Below, one piece after another: positions 33,801 to 41,581 of a stretch of DNA of 64,000 nt. Source of the DNA: JAAYCI01 sp964370045 (GTDB lineage: Bacteria > Bacillota > Clostridia > Oscillospirales > Ruminococcaceae); contig CAYJGZ010000005.1 of assembly GCA_964370045.1 (NCBI GenBank), forward strand, positions 1 to 64,000. Direction: 5' to 3'. Numbering within the stretch: position 1 is the stretch's first letter; every line of letters begins with the position of its first letter. A program made the position numbers and the translations under genes. The notes beneath the pieces are model-generated. The model saw only the letters and a list, made by a program, of their open reading frames with translations, was not told the DNA's origin and did not search any database.

Positions 33801-34318
33801 AGCTACTAAACCAAGCGGTGGCGCTGGCAAAGGGCGAGGAGCTTGCCCCCGACAAAAGCGAGAGCAAAATAGACATAACGGTGGACGCATACATCCCCGA
33901 AAGCTACATCCCTTCCGCCGCCGGCAGAATACAAGCGTACAAGCAGATTGCCGCCATACAAAGCACGCAGGACGCACAGGAGGTCTTAGCGGAGCTGTGC
34001 GACAGGTACGGCGCTCTTACACAGTCGGTAAGGGGGCTTGTGGACATCAGCTTGCTTCGGGTGCTGTGCGCACAGCTGGGCATATACGAGGTGAGCCAGC
34101 AGAAGGATACGCTGATTTTGTACAGCGACGCGCTAAAGCCGCAGGACATAAAGCAGGCACTTTCGGACAAAGCCTTGCGCATAATGTTTAGCGCAAGCTC
34201 AAAGCCGTACCTTTCCTGCCGCATAGCAAAGGACAAGCGCCCGCTGGATGTATTAAACAGCGTGATAAATGCCCTGATTTCGGCGGTGGAGGCGGAGAAA
34301 AGTAGGGTAAGCTCTTAA
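30836..34318 (+). CDS. mfd: transcription-repair coupling factor
   Basis: 1160 aa, full length. Mfd displaces RNA polymerase stalled at lesions and recruits UvrA. In order: UvrB-like N-terminal region (about 20-330), RNA-polymerase-interacting domain (GDYVVHHSHGIGLYSG start, about 480-550), RecG-like helicase with Walker A GDVGVGKTE (near 640) and DEEQ box (near 741), and a C-terminal TRCF domain. RBS AAAGGT. In many Clostridia pth-mfd-prsA are contiguous; here a DUF3800 gene and an ncRNA lie between mfd and the prsA-like gene. Confidence 0.96.
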   Translation: MLSQSIKRSTEYQRLLAAIGGTARGGTALFGLPAAARAMALCALCEDTRLPMLVVTASEAEATRLAADVQALGIPCAIYPTRDFMFRNIEGQSREYEYRRLDVLGKLVSGRVQLVAAPIEAVLQRTLPKEEFLSGTLTIKPGMNIPQKELISTLFSAGYAKREQIDGPGQFSVRGGIVDIFAPDMPAPARLEYWGDEVDSLHSFELISQRRDAKLQKIYISPAREVLFGDVSTAADFLRDKLATCTPAQKKQLKEIIQADIDALEAGVLPEGLDKYFALRYDTFASVLDYMDDAVVFMDELCAIREEASGVEFRTQQEQASLLEEGVLCPCMMSFYADITELMRRAETCRTIYAESFPRKMDVPALNDSITLTAHALPPWSGSIASLAEEVSPLLSQGYFCAVLAGTPRAAAALAKDLQASGLRAVALKETDDPQPIFGSVAVLSGRLSAGAQLPFAKFALFTSRRQDSTLTQKPKRKKNALASLSDISEGDYVVHHSHGIGLYSGIQRLDMQGVVKDYLKILYDKKDVLYVPVTQLDLLSRYTAPGDGEKVKLARLGGEQWTKTKARVRSATREIAQELVKLYALRTNASGFAFSEDDEWQRDFETRFEHEETPEQLQAAYEIKQDLQRPYPMDRLLSGDVGVGKTEVALRAAFKCIMGGKQCAILVPTTLLALQHYNTILSRMEAFAVKAEMLSRFRTPKQIRDAVKGLADGTVDIVVGTHRLLQKDIKFHDLGLLIIDEEQRFGVRHKEKLKETFIGVDTLTLSATPIPRTLSMALSGIRDMSSIEEPPTERHPVETYVMEYDEGLIYSAIKKELDRDGQVYYLHNRIESIEYTAQKLAKMLPNARIAISHGRMEEQALSRTWQALLNGEIDILVCTTLIETGVDVRNVNTLIIEDADRMGLAQLYQIRGRVGRSGRKAYAYCTFRRDKVLTDVAAKRLSAIREFTAFGSGFRIAMRDLQIRGAGNLLGQSQSGHMEAVGYDLYVKLLNQAVALAKGEELAPDKSESKIDITVDAYIPESYIPSAAGRIQAYKQIAAIQSTQDAQEVLAELCDRYGALTQSVRGLVDISLLRVLCAQLGIYEVSQQKDTLILYSDALKPQDIKQALSDKALRIMFSASSKPYLSCRIAKDKRPLDVLNSVINALISAVEAEKSRVSS

Positions 34319-34353
34319 TTGAATAAAAATCCATTACGAAAGGAAAGCTTGTT

Positions 34354-35067
34354 TTGAATTTGTATATTGATGAATCAGGCTCTATAAATAATCATTCACA
34401 ACATCAAAAACCTTTTGTCATAGCAATCATCCACCCACACGACACCGCGAAACTAAAAAAAGTATACAAAAGGTTCGTTTCTAAACATTTGAAAACATTG
34501 CAAGAATTAGATGCCCCTAAAGTAAATACCTCAAGCGGCAAAATACTCAGAGCAGGCAACAAAATGTTCTCAAGCGGTAAGTTTGTAGAGTTAAAAGGTA
34601 GCATGATGAACAGGGAGATGAAGTTTCATTTCTTGGAATATTTTACAAAATCTCATCTTTTCGATGTGTATTTTATTCATTTGGACAATCCGAAACTCAC
34701 TGACATTTTTTGCAAGAATACCGCACGTGCATTTAATTTTTCGCTTAAACTCGCATTACAGTGCTTTTTCAAACAAAGGCTTTTACCCGATGAAAATTGC
34801 CACATTCAATTAGACGAGAGAAACGAAAAAACCGGACTTAAACATAACTTGCAGGAATACTTGAACACCGAATTAAATATGAATGGAATAGCGCAAAGCG
34901 AGTTCTTTGTAGAATATTTCGATTCATCCTGCAACAACATCATTCAGGTTGCTGATGTATTCGCAAATATTTTCTACTCAAACTTGCTGAATGGCGCATA
35001 CACAGAGCAGCTGGCCAAATTGAAAGCTGACGGAATATTAAGGTTCATATTCAAATTTCCAATGTAA
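34354..35067 (+). CDS. DUF3800 family protein (predicted nuclease-like)
   Basis: 237 aa from a TTG start with AAGGAAAG upstream. It begins NLYIDESGS, the DUF3800 hallmark acidic strand, has a middle IQLDERNEK and ends with the family pattern NNIIQVADVFANIFY, giving acidic residues in an RNase H-like arrangement. Family function is unproven; members occur in accessory islands. The gene is clearly more AT-rich than mfd and prsA, with AAA/TTT-type codons, suggesting acquisition. Directly after it lies a promoter-ncRNA-terminator unit; DUF3800 genes are known neighbours of several computationally defined DUF3800 RNA motifs. Confidence 0.85.
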   Translation: MNLYIDESGSINNHSQHQKPFVIAIIHPHDTAKLKKVYKRFVSKHLKTLQELDAPKVNTSSGKILRAGNKMFSSGKFVELKGSMMNREMKFHFLEYFTKSHLFDVYFIHLDNPKLTDIFCKNTARAFNFSLKLALQCFFKQRLLPDENCHIQLDERNEKTGLKHNLQEYLNTELNMNGIAQSEFFVEYFDSSCNNIIQVADVFANIFYSNLLNGAYTEQLAKLKADGILRFIFKFPM

Positions 35068-35086
35068 TCTACGACAATTCAGACGA

Positions 35087-35115
35087 TTGACAAATCATGC
35101 TACTTATGGTATTAT
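35087..35115 (+). promoter_or_regulatory. strong promoter of the DUF3800-linked ncRNA
   Basis: TTGACA (35087-35092), 17-bp spacer ending in TGG (extended -10), TATTAT (35110-35115). Near-consensus sigma-A promoter starting 20 bp after the DUF3800 stop; predicted start of transcription near 35121. Confidence 0.8.
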
Positions 35116-35120
35116 GATGA

Positions 35121-35247
35121 CACTGACAGTAAGTCCTGTCGCAGTGCCATTATCGAGGTAAGCGCTATGCGTTAGCGTCACTAACAGGCAATTAGTGCTA
35201 TTGTATCGCTGAGGTAGCCAATCGAAAGATTGGCTACCTCTTTTTTT
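35121..35247 (+). ncRNA. DUF3800-associated small RNA
   Basis: About 127 nt bounded by its own promoter and a textbook terminator. Hairpins: 35121-35146 (CACT..GACAG/CTGTC..AGTG), CGCTA/TAGCG (35163-35177, 5-nt loop), CACTAA/TTAGTG (35179-35197) and the terminator stem 35211-35223 with 35228-35240, closed by a GAAA tetraloop and followed by seven T. No start codon with RBS lies inside. It is probably a trans-acting RNA working with the DUF3800 protein rather than a cis leader, since the terminator precedes any gene. Whether it fits a published DUF3800 RNA motif needs a covariance search. Confidence 0.75.
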
Positions 35248-35422
35248 CCAATTAAGGTGTTTTCCGCCAAACGCTTATAGCTAAACCGATAGCCCCACAC
35301 TTTCATTCTTTTTTCACTTGTATGTGATTTACTTAGTACCACCATCACTGCTATTTTTATTAAAATATCAGTATTGCACATGTGTACTAAAAAATTCACA
35401 CCGCTTTTACACACCTGCGCTA

Positions 35423-35451
35423 TTGCATAGAGTGTGCAAACATAGTATAAT
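35423..35451 (+). promoter_or_regulatory. promoter of the PrsA-like lipoprotein gene
   Basis: TTGCAT (35423-35428), 17-bp spacer, TATAAT (35446-35451), giving a leader of about 125 nt. The sequence 35252-35422 before it is AT-rich and has no convincing gene. Confidence 0.7.
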
Positions 35452-35581
35452 CCTATTTGTGTCTGTGTCGGCAGGGTATGTTTTGTTTTGGCACTGCACT
35501 TTGTCTTTCAATTTTCGGGGTGCACAGGGCAACTTTTTTACGCTTTGTGTGCATATAACTATTTGTACTGGAGGGTTCTAC

Positions 35582-36634
35582 TTGAAAAGGAAAGTACTGA
35601 AGCTTGCTTCACTTGTAATGTGTTTTGGCCTTATGCTGGGCATGACGGGCTGTATCGGCAATTTTTACGAGAATGCAGGTACTATTGACGACTACGAAAT
35701 CTCGGGCGGGCTGTACATGATGGCTCTGCTCAACGGCTACACGCAGGCAAAGGCGGAGCTTGGCCAAAACGACCCCGAGGCGCAAAACGATGCCCACACG
35801 CAGACCATCGACGGCGTAAACGGTAGCGAGTGGATAGAGGACAAGGCGGAGGAACTACTGCGCAGGTATGTTGCTGTACAGCGCCTTGCGAGAGAAAATG
35901 ACATAATTCTATCGGATGCGAGCATAGCCGCAGTGGAGCAGCAGCTTGTTTACTGGGATGTCACCGCACAGTACTATGAAGAAAACGGCATCGCGCGTGA
36001 ATCTGTGGTACGTTACTACAACAACCAAGAGCTGGGCAACCAGCTGTTCCTTGAGCTGTACGGCCCCGAGGGCGAGCGTGCCATTTCGGACGAGGAGCTT
36101 ATAGCGCAGTACACCGACCAATATGCGCACCTGCGCTACATCAGCATCCCCGCCACCTCCGCCGACGAGAGCGCAGATGTATCCGCTGAGGTGGACGCAC
36201 TTGTGGCGGACATACAGGAAAAGCTGAACGACGGCATGAGCTTTGATGATATGGTAGCAAACGAGCTTGCCGCTATATACGAGCTGACAGGCCACGACTA
36301 CGACCCTGCCACCCTCAGCGAGACGGTGCAGACCTCCTACATGGGTTACGTGCAGGAAGCATCGGAGATTTACACCCCCGAGTACCTCGCCTCGCTCAAA
36401 GAGCTTGAGGTTGGCGGCTTTGGCAGCATCAAGACAGGCTCGCTCATAATGCTGTACGAAAAAATCCCTATGTTTGAGTCGGATGCGGAGCTTGAGGAAA
36501 ACCGCTCTGCCATTCTTCACGCAATCATGGGCGAGGACTTTGAAGAGTACCTAAGCTCCGTATACAGCGAGTACGAGGCCGACTGGATTTTGGGCGCGCG
36601 CTGGTTCTACCGCCCCGATAAGGTTATTCTTTAG
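35582..36634 (+). CDS. PrsA/SurA-like peptidyl-prolyl isomerase lipoprotein
   Basis: 350 aa from a TTG start with GGAGGG upstream. A signal peptide with lipobox-like GMTGC (Cys about residue 22) implies membrane anchoring after Lgt action. The N-terminal region is SurA_N-like (YWDVTAQYYEENGIARESVVRYY) and the remainder corresponds to a foldase with a poorly conserved parvulin-like core (LRYISIP...DIQEKLNDGMSFDDMV). It assists folding of exported proteins. Position downstream of mfd is conserved in Clostridia. Parvulin catalytic residues are not obvious, so chaperone-only function is possible. Confidence 0.75.
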   Translation: MKRKVLKLASLVMCFGLMLGMTGCIGNFYENAGTIDDYEISGGLYMMALLNGYTQAKAELGQNDPEAQNDAHTQTIDGVNGSEWIEDKAEELLRRYVAVQRLARENDIILSDASIAAVEQQLVYWDVTAQYYEENGIARESVVRYYNNQELGNQLFLELYGPEGERAISDEELIAQYTDQYAHLRYISIPATSADESADVSAEVDALVADIQEKLNDGMSFDDMVANELAAIYELTGHDYDPATLSETVQTSYMGYVQEASEIYTPEYLASLKELEVGGFGSIKTGSLIMLYEKIPMFESDAELEENRSAILHAIMGEDFEEYLSSVYSEYEADWILGARWFYRPDKVIL

Positions 36635-36665
36635 ATTTGGGCATATTTAATTAACTGCTAAAACC

Positions 36666-36701
36666 ACAGGCAGGCGGCGAGCACAAAAGCCGCCTGCCTG
36701 T
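36666..36701 (+). terminator. hairpin after the PrsA-like gene
   Basis: ACAGGCAGGCGGC pairs with GCCGCCTGCCTGT around a 10-nt loop; only a short T-poor tail follows, so termination may be partial. Confidence 0.6.
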
Positions 36702-36732
36702 ATTCACGAAACATTCACTTTTTTTACAGTGT

Positions 36733-36761
36733 TTGACATGCAAAAATATGTACTATATACA
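36733..36761 (+). promoter_or_regulatory. promoter of ftsH
   Basis: TTGACA (36733-36738), 17-bp spacer, TATACA (36756-36761), giving an ~80-nt leader. No CtsR or CIRCE heat-shock repeat was seen beside it. Confidence 0.7.
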
Positions 36762-36844
36762 TATAGCCCTTTAAGCTGAAAATCTTGCCCGAATTTCTTG
36801 ACTTAAATCCCATCACATATTATGCAACAAGGAGAGCCACCTAA

Positions 36845-38818
36845 ATGAACAGCAACCTCAAAGGCAACCCTCAAAAGACGTTTTTTATCTACCTTGGTAT
36901 AGCACTTTTGGCGATGCTTGCGTTTTACACCTTTGTGATGCCGCAAATCACATCCTCCCGTACCGAGCAGGTAAGCTACGACCAATTTTTGGACATGGCG
37001 CTGGAGGAGGGCACGGTGAGCGCCGTGGATGTGGACAATGTCACCTCCATCATCACCTTCCAAACGCTGGACGGCAAAAGCTACTACACAGGCCTTTTTG
37101 ATGACCCCGAGCTTGTGGACCGCCTTCGTGCGGCCGAGACCACCGACGGAAACGCCATAGAGTTTAACCAGATTATCCCCCAGCAGCAGAGCGCTCTAAG
37201 TAGCCTGCTCACCATGCTGCTGCCCACGCTCCTGCTTGTGGGTGTTAGCTACTTTTTGTTCCGCAGTATCACAAAGCGCATGGGCGGCGATGCCATGAGC
37301 TTTGGCAAATCCAACGCCAAGGTGTATGTTCAGGCGCAAACGGGCATCACCTTTGCGGACGTGGCAGGCCAGAGCGAGGCAAAGGAGGCCGTCAGCGAAA
37401 TTGTGGACTTTTTGCACAGCCCCGCAAAGTACAAGAGCGTCGGTGCTGAAATGCCCAAGGGCGCACTGCTCGTGGGCCCTCCCGGCACGGGCAAAACGCT
37501 TTTGGCAAAGGCCGTGGCAGGCGAGGCGGGTGTGCCGTTTTTCTCCATCGCAGGCAGTGAGTTTGTGGAGATGTTCGTGGGTAGAGGCGCTGCAAGGGTG
37601 CGTGATTTGTTCAAGCAGGCAAAGGAAAAATCTCCCTGTATCGTGTTTATTGATGAGCTGGACACCGTGGGCAAAAAGCGTGACAACAGCGGCATGGGCG
37701 GCAACGACGAGCGTGAGCAAACGCTCAACCAGCTTTTGAGCGAGATGGACGGCTTCGACGGCTCTTCGGGCGTTGTTATTCTTGCGGCGACAAACCGCCC
37801 CGAAACGCTGGATGCGGCACTGCTACGTCCCGGCCGCTTTGACCGCCGCATCCCGGTGGAGCTGCCCGACCTTGCAGGCAGGGAGGCAATACTAAAGGTG
37901 CACGCCAAAAAAGTGATGATGGACTCGGACATCGACTACGGCATCATCGCGCGCTCCACCTCCGGCGCATCGGGCGCAGACCTTGCGAACATTATCAACG
38001 AGGCGGCACTGCTCGCCGTCAAGAGTAACCGCCGCATCGTAATGCAGGAAGACCTAATGGAGAGCGTGGAGACGGTGCTTGCAGGTATGCAGCGCAAAAC
38101 CAAGGTGATAAACCCCAAGGAAAAGCGCATTGTCGCCTACCACGAGATAGGCCACGCACTTGTGGCGGCAAAGCAGACACACTCCGCACCCGTCACAAAG
38201 ATTACCATCGTGCCACGCACCTCGGGTGCGCTGGGCTACACCATGCAGGTGGAGGAGGAGGAACAAAACCTACTCTCCAAGGAGGAGGCGTTCAACCGCA
38301 TAGTGACGCTGACAGGCGGCCGCAGTGCGGAGGAGGTGGTGTTCGGCACGTTCACCACCGGCGCTTCAAACGATATTGAGAAGATAACAAAGCTTGCACG
38401 CGCTATGGTGACACGCTACGGCATGAGCGATGAATTTGACATGATGGCGCTGGAAACACAGCACAACGCATACCTTGGCGGCGACGGACAGCTGAGCTGT
38501 GGCTCGGAGACTGCCGCAAAAATAGATGCCGAAGTGCTGGACATAATTCGCCGTGCGCACAAAAAGGCCATCGGCATTTTGAGTGAAAACCGTGTTAAAA
38601 TGGACGAGCTTGCGCAGTATCTCTTGGATAAGGAGACGATAACGGGCGAGGAGTTCATGCAGATTTTGGACAGGGAAACAGCGGATAGCTCCCCTGCCGT
38701 TTCAAACACCTCCGATGTAATCATCCTCGGGGCATCCTCTGCCACAGAGGGCGAAAAGACACAGGCGGACACCCCCGATGCCCAAGCGGAGCAGAATAAG
38801 CCCTCTGCTGAAGAGTAG
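36845..38818 (+). CDS. ftsH: ATP-dependent zinc metalloprotease FtsH
   Basis: 657 aa. Two membrane helices (about 12-32 and 118-140) flank a short external domain; then the AAA module with Walker A GPPGTGKT, pore loop MFVGRG, Walker B CIVFIDELD and SRH NRPETLDAALLRPGRFD; then the protease domain with zinc motif HEIGH (H433, E434, H437), where most homologues have HEAGH. A proline/acid-rich tail follows. FtsH degrades membrane and short-lived cytosolic proteins. RBS AAGGAGAG. MITE copy 7 lies just downstream. Confidence 0.96.
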   Translation: MNSNLKGNPQKTFFIYLGIALLAMLAFYTFVMPQITSSRTEQVSYDQFLDMALEEGTVSAVDVDNVTSIITFQTLDGKSYYTGLFDDPELVDRLRAAETTDGNAIEFNQIIPQQQSALSSLLTMLLPTLLLVGVSYFLFRSITKRMGGDAMSFGKSNAKVYVQAQTGITFADVAGQSEAKEAVSEIVDFLHSPAKYKSVGAEMPKGALLVGPPGTGKTLLAKAVAGEAGVPFFSIAGSEFVEMFVGRGAARVRDLFKQAKEKSPCIVFIDELDTVGKKRDNSGMGGNDEREQTLNQLLSEMDGFDGSSGVVILAATNRPETLDAALLRPGRFDRRIPVELPDLAGREAILKVHAKKVMMDSDIDYGIIARSTSGASGADLANIINEAALLAVKSNRRIVMQEDLMESVETVLAGMQRKTKVINPKEKRIVAYHEIGHALVAAKQTHSAPVTKITIVPRTSGALGYTMQVEEEEQNLLSKEEAFNRIVTLTGGRSAEEVVFGTFTTGASNDIEKITKLARAMVTRYGMSDEFDMMALETQHNAYLGGDGQLSCGSETAAKIDAEVLDIIRRAHKKAIGILSENRVKMDELAQYLLDKETITGEEFMQILDRETADSSPAVSNTSDVIILGASSATEGEKTQADTPDAQAEQNKPSAEE

Positions 38819-38837
38819 GCACAAGAGCATATATGTA

Positions 38838-38921
38838 GGGAGTTCTCAAATGCGGTGATTTAGTTTTTTGGTATATTCTCGCACTTAACGTATTCTAAAT
38901 CACTTCTATGTACCCACTGCC
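38838..38921 (-). repeat. MITE-like element, family 1 copy 7 (central hairpin deleted)
   Basis: Both terminal arms are present in minus orientation, but the sequence jumps from TTTTTTGGTATATTC to TCGCACTTAACG, missing the GC-rich hairpin and the AAGAAGG segment. An internal deletion derivative, 19 bp after the ftsH stop. Confidence 0.75.
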
Positions 38922-38975
38922 TTTTTTGTATTCGGTTTGTGCTTCAAGAAAGGCGCACCGCCCACATCATCCACC

Positions 38976-39500
38976 CTATGCTTTTTTGCCTTTTGTGGTG
39001 AAAAGTCGCATCAAGCTGCTATTTTTCTTTATCACATACACAAGTAACAGCCCCAAAACGCCACAGCTTATCACCTGGCCTGCGCCCACGCTTAGGATGT
39101 TCAGCACCCACGCCGCAGGGGCCGAGCCTTGCGGCAGATACAGGTAGCTCAGCGTTATGCCCACCGCAAATGCGTTGATAATAATAGGCGGCAGAGCGGA
39201 GAGCAGGGGCAACCCCTTAAAGCATATATTGCGCAGCCTGTAGGTAGCAAGCGCCGAGACAAGCGTTGCAAGCGAGCCCACCACCACATCCAATATGTGA
39301 AGCGAGGGGGAAAACAGGTTCGCCAAAAGACACCCCACAGCGACACCCGGCACGGCCTCTGCGCACAAAACGGGCAGTAGCGTCAGCGCCTCCGACACAC
39401 GCACCTGCACAGGCCCATAGGAAAACGGCATTAACATATAGCTTATGGCAACGTACAGCGCCGCAATAATCGCCGCACGCACAAGCTGGGTTACTCTCAT
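38976..39500 (-). CDS. queT: QueT family (queuosine precursor) transporter component
   Basis: 174 aa, about five to six membrane helices. QueT proteins (COG4708) are S-components of ECF transporters inferred to import a queuosine precursor. The family signature VQVRVSEALTLLP and GVAVGCLLANLFSP are visible. RBS AAAAAGGACA. No preQ1 riboswitch pattern was found in the short upstream spacer, although this family is often controlled by one. The shared ECF energising subunits are not in this window. Confidence 0.85.
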   Translation of the reverse strand: MRVTQLVRAAIIAALYVAISYMLMPFSYGPVQVRVSEALTLLPVLCAEAVPGVAVGCLLANLFSPSLHILDVVVGSLATLVSALATYRLRNICFKGLPLLSALPPIIINAFAVGITLSYLYLPQGSAPAAWVLNILSVGAGQVISCGVLGLLLVYVIKKNSSLMRLFTTKGKKA

Positions 39501-39590
39501 GTGAATTAAATGTCCTTTTTGCTTATTTTCTGACCTATATGTAAATTACACCGATGTAGGGCAGGGGCTCTGCTCTTAGCCTATTTGCAG

Positions 39591-39629
39591 TCTTTTTTAT
39601 AGTCTTTTGTAATCTTTTTTATAGTCTTT
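39591..39629. repeat. short direct repeat downstream of proS
   Basis: TCTTTTTTATAGTCTTT occurs at 39591-39607 and again at 39613-39629, separated by 5 bp. It lies between the proS stop and queT; possibly replication slippage in a T-rich spacer. Confidence 0.6.
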
Positions 39630-39675
39630 CAAGTCGGAAAGCGCAACAAAATTTTCCGCTTGAAAAACTATTTTA

Positions 39676-41118
39676 TTAGTACGCCTTACCCCACAGCACC
39701 ATCTGCTCCGCCGCTTTTCCGCATATGGGGCAGGTGTCCGCAATTTTGCGCTGTGCAAAGGGAACGCACTGGCTGGAGTAGCCGTATTTTTCCTTCATTG
39801 TGTCCTCGCACGCTTCCTCGCCGCACCACATGGTGTACATAAAGCCGGTGCGCTCGGCTGTGGTCTGCTCCACCTGCTCAAGGCTTGCGCAGTCCCAGCT
39901 GCGCTTTGTCATGTTGGCGGCGGCTTTTTCATAGATGGCAGCGGCAAGCTCGCCCAGTAGCTTTGGTATTTTCTCCTCCAGCTCGGACAACGGACAGAAT
40001 ATCTTCTCACGTGTGTCCCTGCGCACAAGCACGCACTGCTCTTTCTCTATGTCCTTAGGCCCTATCTCAAGGCGAAGCGGCACGCCCTTCATCTCCCACT
40101 GGCTGAACTTCCAGCCGGGCGAGTTGTCGCTGTCGTCTGTTTTCACACGGCAAATTTTCGCAAGGCGCTCCTTCAGCTGTGCCGCCTTTTCCAAAACGCC
40201 CGGCTTGTGCTGTGCCACCGGCACTATGATGACCTGCACAGGCGCAACAGCCGGCGGTAGCACCAGTCCCTCGTTGTCGCCGTGTGTCATTATGATGCCG
40301 CCGATAAGCCGGGTGGACACGCCCCAGGAGGTCTCAAAGGGATATTGCAGTGTGTTGTCCCGCCCTGTGAACGTCACGTCAAACGCACGGGAGAAGCCGT
40401 CCCCGAAAAAGTGGCTTGTGCCCGCCTGCAACGCCTTGCCGTCGTGCATCATCGCCTGAATGCCGTATGTGGCCTCTGCCCCTGCGAACTTGTCACTCTC
40501 CGTCTTGGGCCCACACACCAGCGGCATCATCAGGTGCTTTTCACACAGCTCTATGTACGCCTCAAGCTGCTGCTTTGTCTCCTTTTGTGCCTCCTCGCTC
40601 GTCTCGTGTATCGTGTGCCCCTCCTGCCACCAAAACTCTCTTGTGCGCAAAAACGGGCGGGTGGTCTTTTCCCAGCGCACAACACTGCACCACTGGTTGT
40701 ACAGCATGGGCAGCTGCCTCCAGCTGTGTAGCACCCGTGAAAAGTGGTCGCAAAAAAGCGTCTCGCTGGTGGGGCGCACGCACATAGGCTCCTCCAGCGG
40801 CTCGCTACCGCCACGTGTCACCCACGCAACTTCCGGCGCAAAGCCCACCACATGGTCCTTCTCCTTTTGCAAAAGGCTCTCGGGTATGAGCATGGGCATC
40901 GCCACGTTCTCATGCCCCGTGGCCTTGAACATATCGTCCAGTATTCGGGTGATATTCTCCCAGATAGCCTGCCCGTACGGCCTTAGTATTGTAAAACCCT
41001 TGGCGCAAGAATAGTCCACAAGCTCCGCCTTTAAGCAAATATCCGTGTACCACTGCGCAAAATCCGAATCTATAGGTGTAATTGCCTCTACCAATTTTTT
41101 GTCGTTACCCTGTGCCAT
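39676..41118 (-). CDS. proS: prolyl-tRNA synthetase, archaeal/eukaryotic type
   Basis: 480 aa from the ATG at 41118 (GAGGAGG upstream). Class II synthetase for tRNA-Pro of the shorter ProS type 3 without the bacterial editing insertion: it starts FAQWYTDICLKAELVDYS, has TRPFLRTREFWWQEGHT (motif 2) and a C-terminal zinc-like domain with CGEEAC and CPICG and the terminal Tyr typical of this type (ends GKAY). Such forms occur in many Clostridia. Without the INS domain, Ala-tRNA-Pro editing would rely on separate YbaK/ProX-type proteins, not seen here. Confidence 0.96.
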   Translation of the reverse strand: MAQGNDKKLVEAITPIDSDFAQWYTDICLKAELVDYSCAKGFTILRPYGQAIWENITRILDDMFKATGHENVAMPMLIPESLLQKEKDHVVGFAPEVAWVTRGGSEPLEEPMCVRPTSETLFCDHFSRVLHSWRQLPMLYNQWCSVVRWEKTTRPFLRTREFWWQEGHTIHETSEEAQKETKQQLEAYIELCEKHLMMPLVCGPKTESDKFAGAEATYGIQAMMHDGKALQAGTSHFFGDGFSRAFDVTFTGRDNTLQYPFETSWGVSTRLIGGIIMTHGDNEGLVLPPAVAPVQVIIVPVAQHKPGVLEKAAQLKERLAKICRVKTDDSDNSPGWKFSQWEMKGVPLRLEIGPKDIEKEQCVLVRRDTREKIFCPLSELEEKIPKLLGELAAAIYEKAAANMTKRSWDCASLEQVEQTTAERTGFMYTMWCGEEACEDTMKEKYGYSSQCVPFAQRKIADTCPICGKAAEQMVLWGKAY

Positions 41119-41353
41119 ACAACATTTCCTCCTCAAAATACATCCGCTTTCGCTATACATCGTGCCTCAAAACAAAGGCCGTTCAAACATGATTTTTCAG
41201 CACACTCTATAATAACACACAAAGGTGCGCCGTAGCAAGGCACTGACAAACAAAGGTTTGACAACGCTTACTGCAAACGGCACACCTTAAAAAACACATC
41301 TTTTGCGCTTTACTTATATAGTGTCGGCAATAGCTGAAACTATACAACACCTA

Positions 41354-41581
41354 TTAGGTGTTTTCCTCAATATAACGCACAACATCCCCCACGGTGGTAA
41401 ACTTTTCTATCTGGTCGTCCGGCACTTCCACGCCGTACTCGTCCTCAATGGTCATCACAAGGTCAACCACATCAAGGCTGTCGGCCTCCAAATCTGCCAC
41501 TATGTCCGACTCCATCGTTATCTTGTCCTCTTCCAAATCCAGCTGGTCCATCAAAATCTGACGAATGCGCTCAAAAGCCAT
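41354..41581 (-). CDS. acpP: acyl carrier protein
   Basis: 75 aa from the ATG at 41581; a GTG three codons upstream (41590) with AGGAG 9 nt before it is an equally possible start. The 4'-phosphopantetheine site is in EADSLDVVDL (S35), and the protein is strongly acidic. It carries growing acyl chains in fatty acid synthesis. It stands alone, away from fab genes. The stop codon lies inside a small hairpin (CACC/GGTG). Confidence 0.93.
   Translation of the reverse strand: MAFERIRQILMDQLDLEEDKITMESDIVADLEADSLDVVDLVMTIEDEYGVEVPDDQIEKFTTVGDVVRYIEENT

Noticed and set aside
35181..35414. 77-codon minus-strand ORF with a faint resolvase-like stretch (MKVWGYRFS)
   Set aside because: It overlaps the ncRNA and its terminator, lacks an RBS and the similarity is only a few residues; chance frame in a spacer.
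39501..39590. preQ1 riboswitch upstream of queT
   Set aside because: Neither the type I nor the type II preQ1 aptamer pattern could be matched in the short leader; only weak GC pairing is visible.
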